Assembly: GCF_030450125.1 (NCBI RefSeq)
Contig: NZ_CP123923.1
Coordinates: forward strand, 6,729,001 to 6,793,000
DNA from: Streptomyces sp. WP-1
GTDB taxonomy: Bacteria; Actinomycetota; Actinomycetes; Streptomycetales; Streptomycetaceae
DNA length: 64,000 nt
Direction of reading: 5' to 3'
This document shows, one piece after another, positions 61,635 through 64,000 of this stretch. Under the pieces are notes generated by a model. It worked only from the letters and a program-made list of their open reading frames with translations. It was not told the origin of the DNA and made no database searches. Numbering within the stretch: the stretch's first letter is position 1; the number at the start of each line of letters is the position of its first letter. A program made the translations under genes and the position numbers.

Positions 61635-63701
61635 TCAGGAGTCCGTCAGCACATCCCGCGTCCACGTCCCGAACTCGCTCTCCAGGACCAGCCGGCCGAG
61701 CTTGCGGTACTCCTGGGCGACCGCCGCCATCAACTGCCGCATGCTCAGCGGAAGTCCGGCCTCGGCCGCCAGATACGCGGCCGTCACCGCGCACGCCCGG
61801 ATGGAACCCCCGGCCAGTTCGAAGCGGTCCGCGCAGAAGCCGAGGTCGAGATCGGCGGCGCGCGGCAGCCGCCCGCCCAGGCACCGCTCCCACAGCGCGA
61901 GCCGCTGACCGGCGTCCGGCACCGGGAAGTCCGCGATCACATCGAGCCGCCGGGTGAACGCCTCGTCCAGGTTGGCCCGCAGATTGGTGGTCAGTACGGC
62001 GATGCCGTCGAAGGACTCCATGCGCTGGAGCAGATACGCCGACTCGATGTTGGCGTGCCGGTCGTGCGCGTCCTTGACCTGCGAGCGCTTGCCGAAGATC
62101 GCGTCGGCCTCGTCGAACAGCAGCACCGCGTTGACCGCGGACGCCTCGGTGAAGATCCGCTCCAGGTTCTTCTCTGTCTCGCCGATGTACTTGTCGACCA
62201 CCGTGGACAGGTCCACCACGTACAGATCCATGCCCAGGTCGGCCGCGACCACCTCGGCGGACATCGTCTTGCCGGTGCCGGACTCCCCGGCGAACAGCGC
62301 GATCACACCCCGCCCCCGGCCGCCGCCCGGCCGCATCCGCCACTGCCCGAGCACCTGCTCGCGATGCCGGGCGCGCACCGCCAGCTCCCGCAGCCTGCGG
62401 TGGGTCGGCGCGGGCAGCACCAGGTCGTCCCAGCCGACGGCCGGTTCCACCCGGCGGGCCAGCCGCGCGAGCCCCGCCCCGTTCTGCGCCCGTACGGCGG
62501 CCCGCAGATCGTCGGGCCGCACCGCCCGGTCGGCCAGCGCGGCCGTGCGCACCGCGGCGCCCGCGGCCCGGCGCAGCTGCCCGCCGTCCAGCCGGTGCGC
62601 GGCGACCGCCGAGGCGAGCGTCTCCGCCGCGGCCGGGTCGACACCGTCGGAGCCGGCCCGTTCCAGCGCGTGCCGCCAGCGTGCGGCCTGACGGCCGGGG
62701 GAGGGCGGGGCCACCGGGAGGACCACCGGGGTGTCGGCGGCCCAGGCCGGGTCCCAGCCGTCCGTGCCGTACAGGAACAGCGGGAGCCCGCGCAGCGCGG
62801 CGCACACGTCCCTGGTCATCCGGTCGCGTCGGGCGGGCTCCGGGGGCAGCGCCTCCAGCGGGCCGAGGACGACGCCCGCGCCGGACAGCCGGGCCTCCAG
62901 GGCCGCCACCCGGACCAGCGCGGGCACCTCGGCGCCGTGCCGGGCGAGGGCCGCCGCGTCGAGCACCAGCGGCCGCAGCCCGGCGGCGCGCAGGGCGGCC
63001 ACCGCGAGACCGGGCGCGTCGCCGCCGCGGTTCAGCAGCTGCACCAGGCCGGGACCGGAGAGCGCCGCGGCGGACGCGCGGGCCACGTCGGCGGGCTCGG
63101 CCGTCGGGTCGGCGTCGGCCTCGCCGAGCAGCCCGGCCAGCCGCGCGTCCGGCTCGGTGCCGCCCAGCAGATGCGCGCTCACCCGGTCCGGGACCGCCAG
63201 CACACGTGACAGCGGCGGCCGTTCGGGCTCGGTGACCTCGATCAGACCGCCCGCGATCAGCGGCGCCCCGGGGGCGAGCCGGAAGCGGGCGGCGGACGCG
63301 GCGGGCAGCCCGCACAGCTCCAGGGCGAGGGCGACCGTCGGCCGGCGGCGCGTCAGATCGTCGTTGAGATAGCCGTACAGCCGCTCGAACCGGGGGTCCA
63401 GATCCGGTGCCAGGGCGACCAGCAGCAGATCCGTGTCCAGCGGCGAGAGCCCGAACCGCTCGGCCAGCAGCCCGAGTCCGGACGTCGGGGGCACCGGCGG
63501 CGGCTCGTGGTCGGGCAGCCCCAGGCCGCCCGGCTCCTCCAGGATCCGCGCCACCGCCTGCGGGGTCAGGTACTGGCCCCGGTACGGGTCGTCCGGATCC
63601 GGGTCGACGGCGCGCCGCGCGGCCACCGCACGGCGCACCCGCTCCTCGGTCAGCCGCAGCCGCGCCCACAGGACGTCCACCTCGGCCTCGGTGGCGTACA
63701 T
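61635..63701 (-). CDS. eCIS-associated AAA+ ATPase
   Basis: 688 residues from ATG 63701. An N-terminal helical region and a degenerate first ATPase-like half (about 1-430) are followed by a canonical AAA+ domain: Walker A GESGTGKT (about 471-478), Walker B VLLFDEADAIFG (about 524-535), sensor-1 TTN and second-region NLDEAFTRRLD. This is the Afp15/Pvc15-like ATPase needed for assembly or cargo loading. Coupled to the upstream gene through TGATG. Confidence 0.93.
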   Translation of the reverse strand: MYATEAEVDVLWARLRLTEERVRRAVAARRAVDPDPDDPYRGQYLTPQAVARILEEPGGLGLPDHEPPPVPPTSGLGLLAERFGLSPLDTDLLLVALAPDLDPRFERLYGYLNDDLTRRRPTVALALELCGLPAASAARFRLAPGAPLIAGGLIEVTEPERPPLSRVLAVPDRVSAHLLGGTEPDARLAGLLGEADADPTAEPADVARASAAALSGPGLVQLLNRGGDAPGLAVAALRAAGLRPLVLDAAALARHGAEVPALVRVAALEARLSGAGVVLGPLEALPPEPARRDRMTRDVCAALRGLPLFLYGTDGWDPAWAADTPVVLPVAPPSPGRQAARWRHALERAGSDGVDPAAAETLASAVAAHRLDGGQLRRAAGAAVRTAALADRAVRPDDLRAAVRAQNGAGLARLARRVEPAVGWDDLVLPAPTHRRLRELAVRARHREQVLGQWRMRPGGGRGRGVIALFAGESGTGKTMSAEVVAADLGMDLYVVDLSTVVDKYIGETEKNLERIFTEASAVNAVLLFDEADAIFGKRSQVKDAHDRHANIESAYLLQRMESFDGIAVLTTNLRANLDEAFTRRLDVIADFPVPDAGQRLALWERCLGGRLPRAADLDLGFCADRFELAGGSIRACAVTAAYLAAEAGLPLSMRQLMAAVAQEYRKLGRLVLESEFGTWTRDVLTDS

Positions 63702-64000
63702 CAGGGCTGCCGCCTCCCTCGGCGGCGCCGGGCCGGAACCGCGGGCCGCTCACGCAGGCCGGCGAAACCCTCCGCACCGGGGTCGCCGACCTCCTCGTAC
63801 CGCAGCCGTCGTCCCGGCGCGGGTTCCCCGTCGGCCCCGAGTCCGCCCGCGCGCACCAGGAGACCCTCGGTCACCGGCGGCGCGGCCGGGCGGGCCACGG
63901 CGGCCAGCGGTGCGCGCACCCGGACGCCGAGCGACGGCTTCAGCTCGCCGTCCAGCGCCGACCACACATCGGACGCGGACGGCGCGTCGATCCCGCCCCC
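63701..64000 (-). CDS. Pvc16/DUF4255-type protein (C-terminal part, cut by window edge)
   Basis: Only the last 99 codons are in view. The readable part begins GGIDAPSASDVWSALDGELK and continues with PSLGVRVRAPLAAVARPAAPPVTEGLLVRAG. This is the C-terminal end of DUF4255/Pvc16-like proteins, which cap the sheath/tube end in eCIS and precede the ATPase gene. A basic tail RRRRGRRQP closes the protein. The rest of the locus (perhaps tape measure, fibres and further baseplate parts) may lie beyond 64000. Confidence 0.75.
   Translation of the reverse strand, partial: GGGIDAPSASDVWSALDGELKPSLGVRVRAPLAAVARPAAPPVTEGLLVRAGGLGADGEPAPGRRLRYEEVGDPGAEGFAGLRERPAVPARRRRGRRQP

Overview
The window is high-GC actinomycete chromosome. 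Three things point to Streptomyces: extreme third-position GC, two rare TTA leucine codons confined to accessory-type genes, and a gene order (bioDAB/bioF, ureABCFGD, pfkA, gatD/murT, a THN synthase-P450-cupin cluster, ligB) that I recall as close to the SCO1200-1250 region of S. coelicolor. I see no tRNA, rRNA, insertion sequence or CRISPR array.

Layout. 0.0-0.6 kb: 3' end of a ribbon-helix-helix antitoxin plus a degenerate Fic/Doc-like toxin. 0.6-5.8 kb: a methyltransferase and the biotin genes bioB-bioA-bioD (minus) divergent from bioF (plus), with a perfect palindrome between them. 5.9-7.6 kb: a whiJ/abaA-type trio (XRE regulator with a TTA codon, DUF397 protein, divergent RsbW-like ATPase). 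7.8-8.4 kb: a secreted NlpC/P60 hydrolase behind a ydaO-type c-di-AMP riboswitch. 8.8-10.2 kb: a ClpP paralogue that has lost its catalytic histidine, and an orphan Phd/YefM antitoxin. 10.2-15.1 kb: a complete urease operon without ureE, behind a GlnR-like box. 15-25 kb: lipid enzymes, ddaH-rocD-Lrp arginine/ornithine genes, a CtaG-like membrane protein, phosphofructokinase, the GatD/MurT peptidoglycan amidation pair and peptide deformylase. 25-27 kb: TetR and acyl-CoA dehydrogenase. 27.4-30.3 kb: the flaviolin/biflaviolin cluster (rppA, CYP158A-like P450, MomA-like cupin). 30.8-34.5 kb: ATP-dependent DNA ligase, NUDIX and aldehyde dehydrogenase. 34.7-38.6 kb: XRE-cupin regulator and a three-gene quinone oxidoreductase/acyl-CoA dehydrogenase operon. 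38.7-47.4 kb: assorted membrane and metabolic genes, including a TetR-controlled NCS1 permease/amidohydrolase pair, an HD-domain oxygenase-like protein and a SpoIIE-type phosphatase.

47.4-64.0 kb (all minus strand, cut by the window edge): an extracellular/cytoplasmic contractile injection system (eCIS; phage-tail-like). In transcription order it encodes a Pvc16/DUF4255 protein (partial), AAA+ ATPase, sheath, tube protein 1, a zinc-finger-like tail-assembly protein, a 52-residue DUF6760-like protein, a 1,135-residue Pro/Ala-rich protein with about 17 VQR repeats, tube protein 2, a LysM protein, a VgrG-like spike, PAAR tip, gp25, baseplate J, tail protein I, and a double-zinc-ribbon, single-TM protein with a C-terminal discoidin-like domain. 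No capsid, portal, terminase or integrase is present, so this is not a prophage. The VQR-repeat protein and the membrane-anchor candidate are the least explained parts and the most interesting items here.
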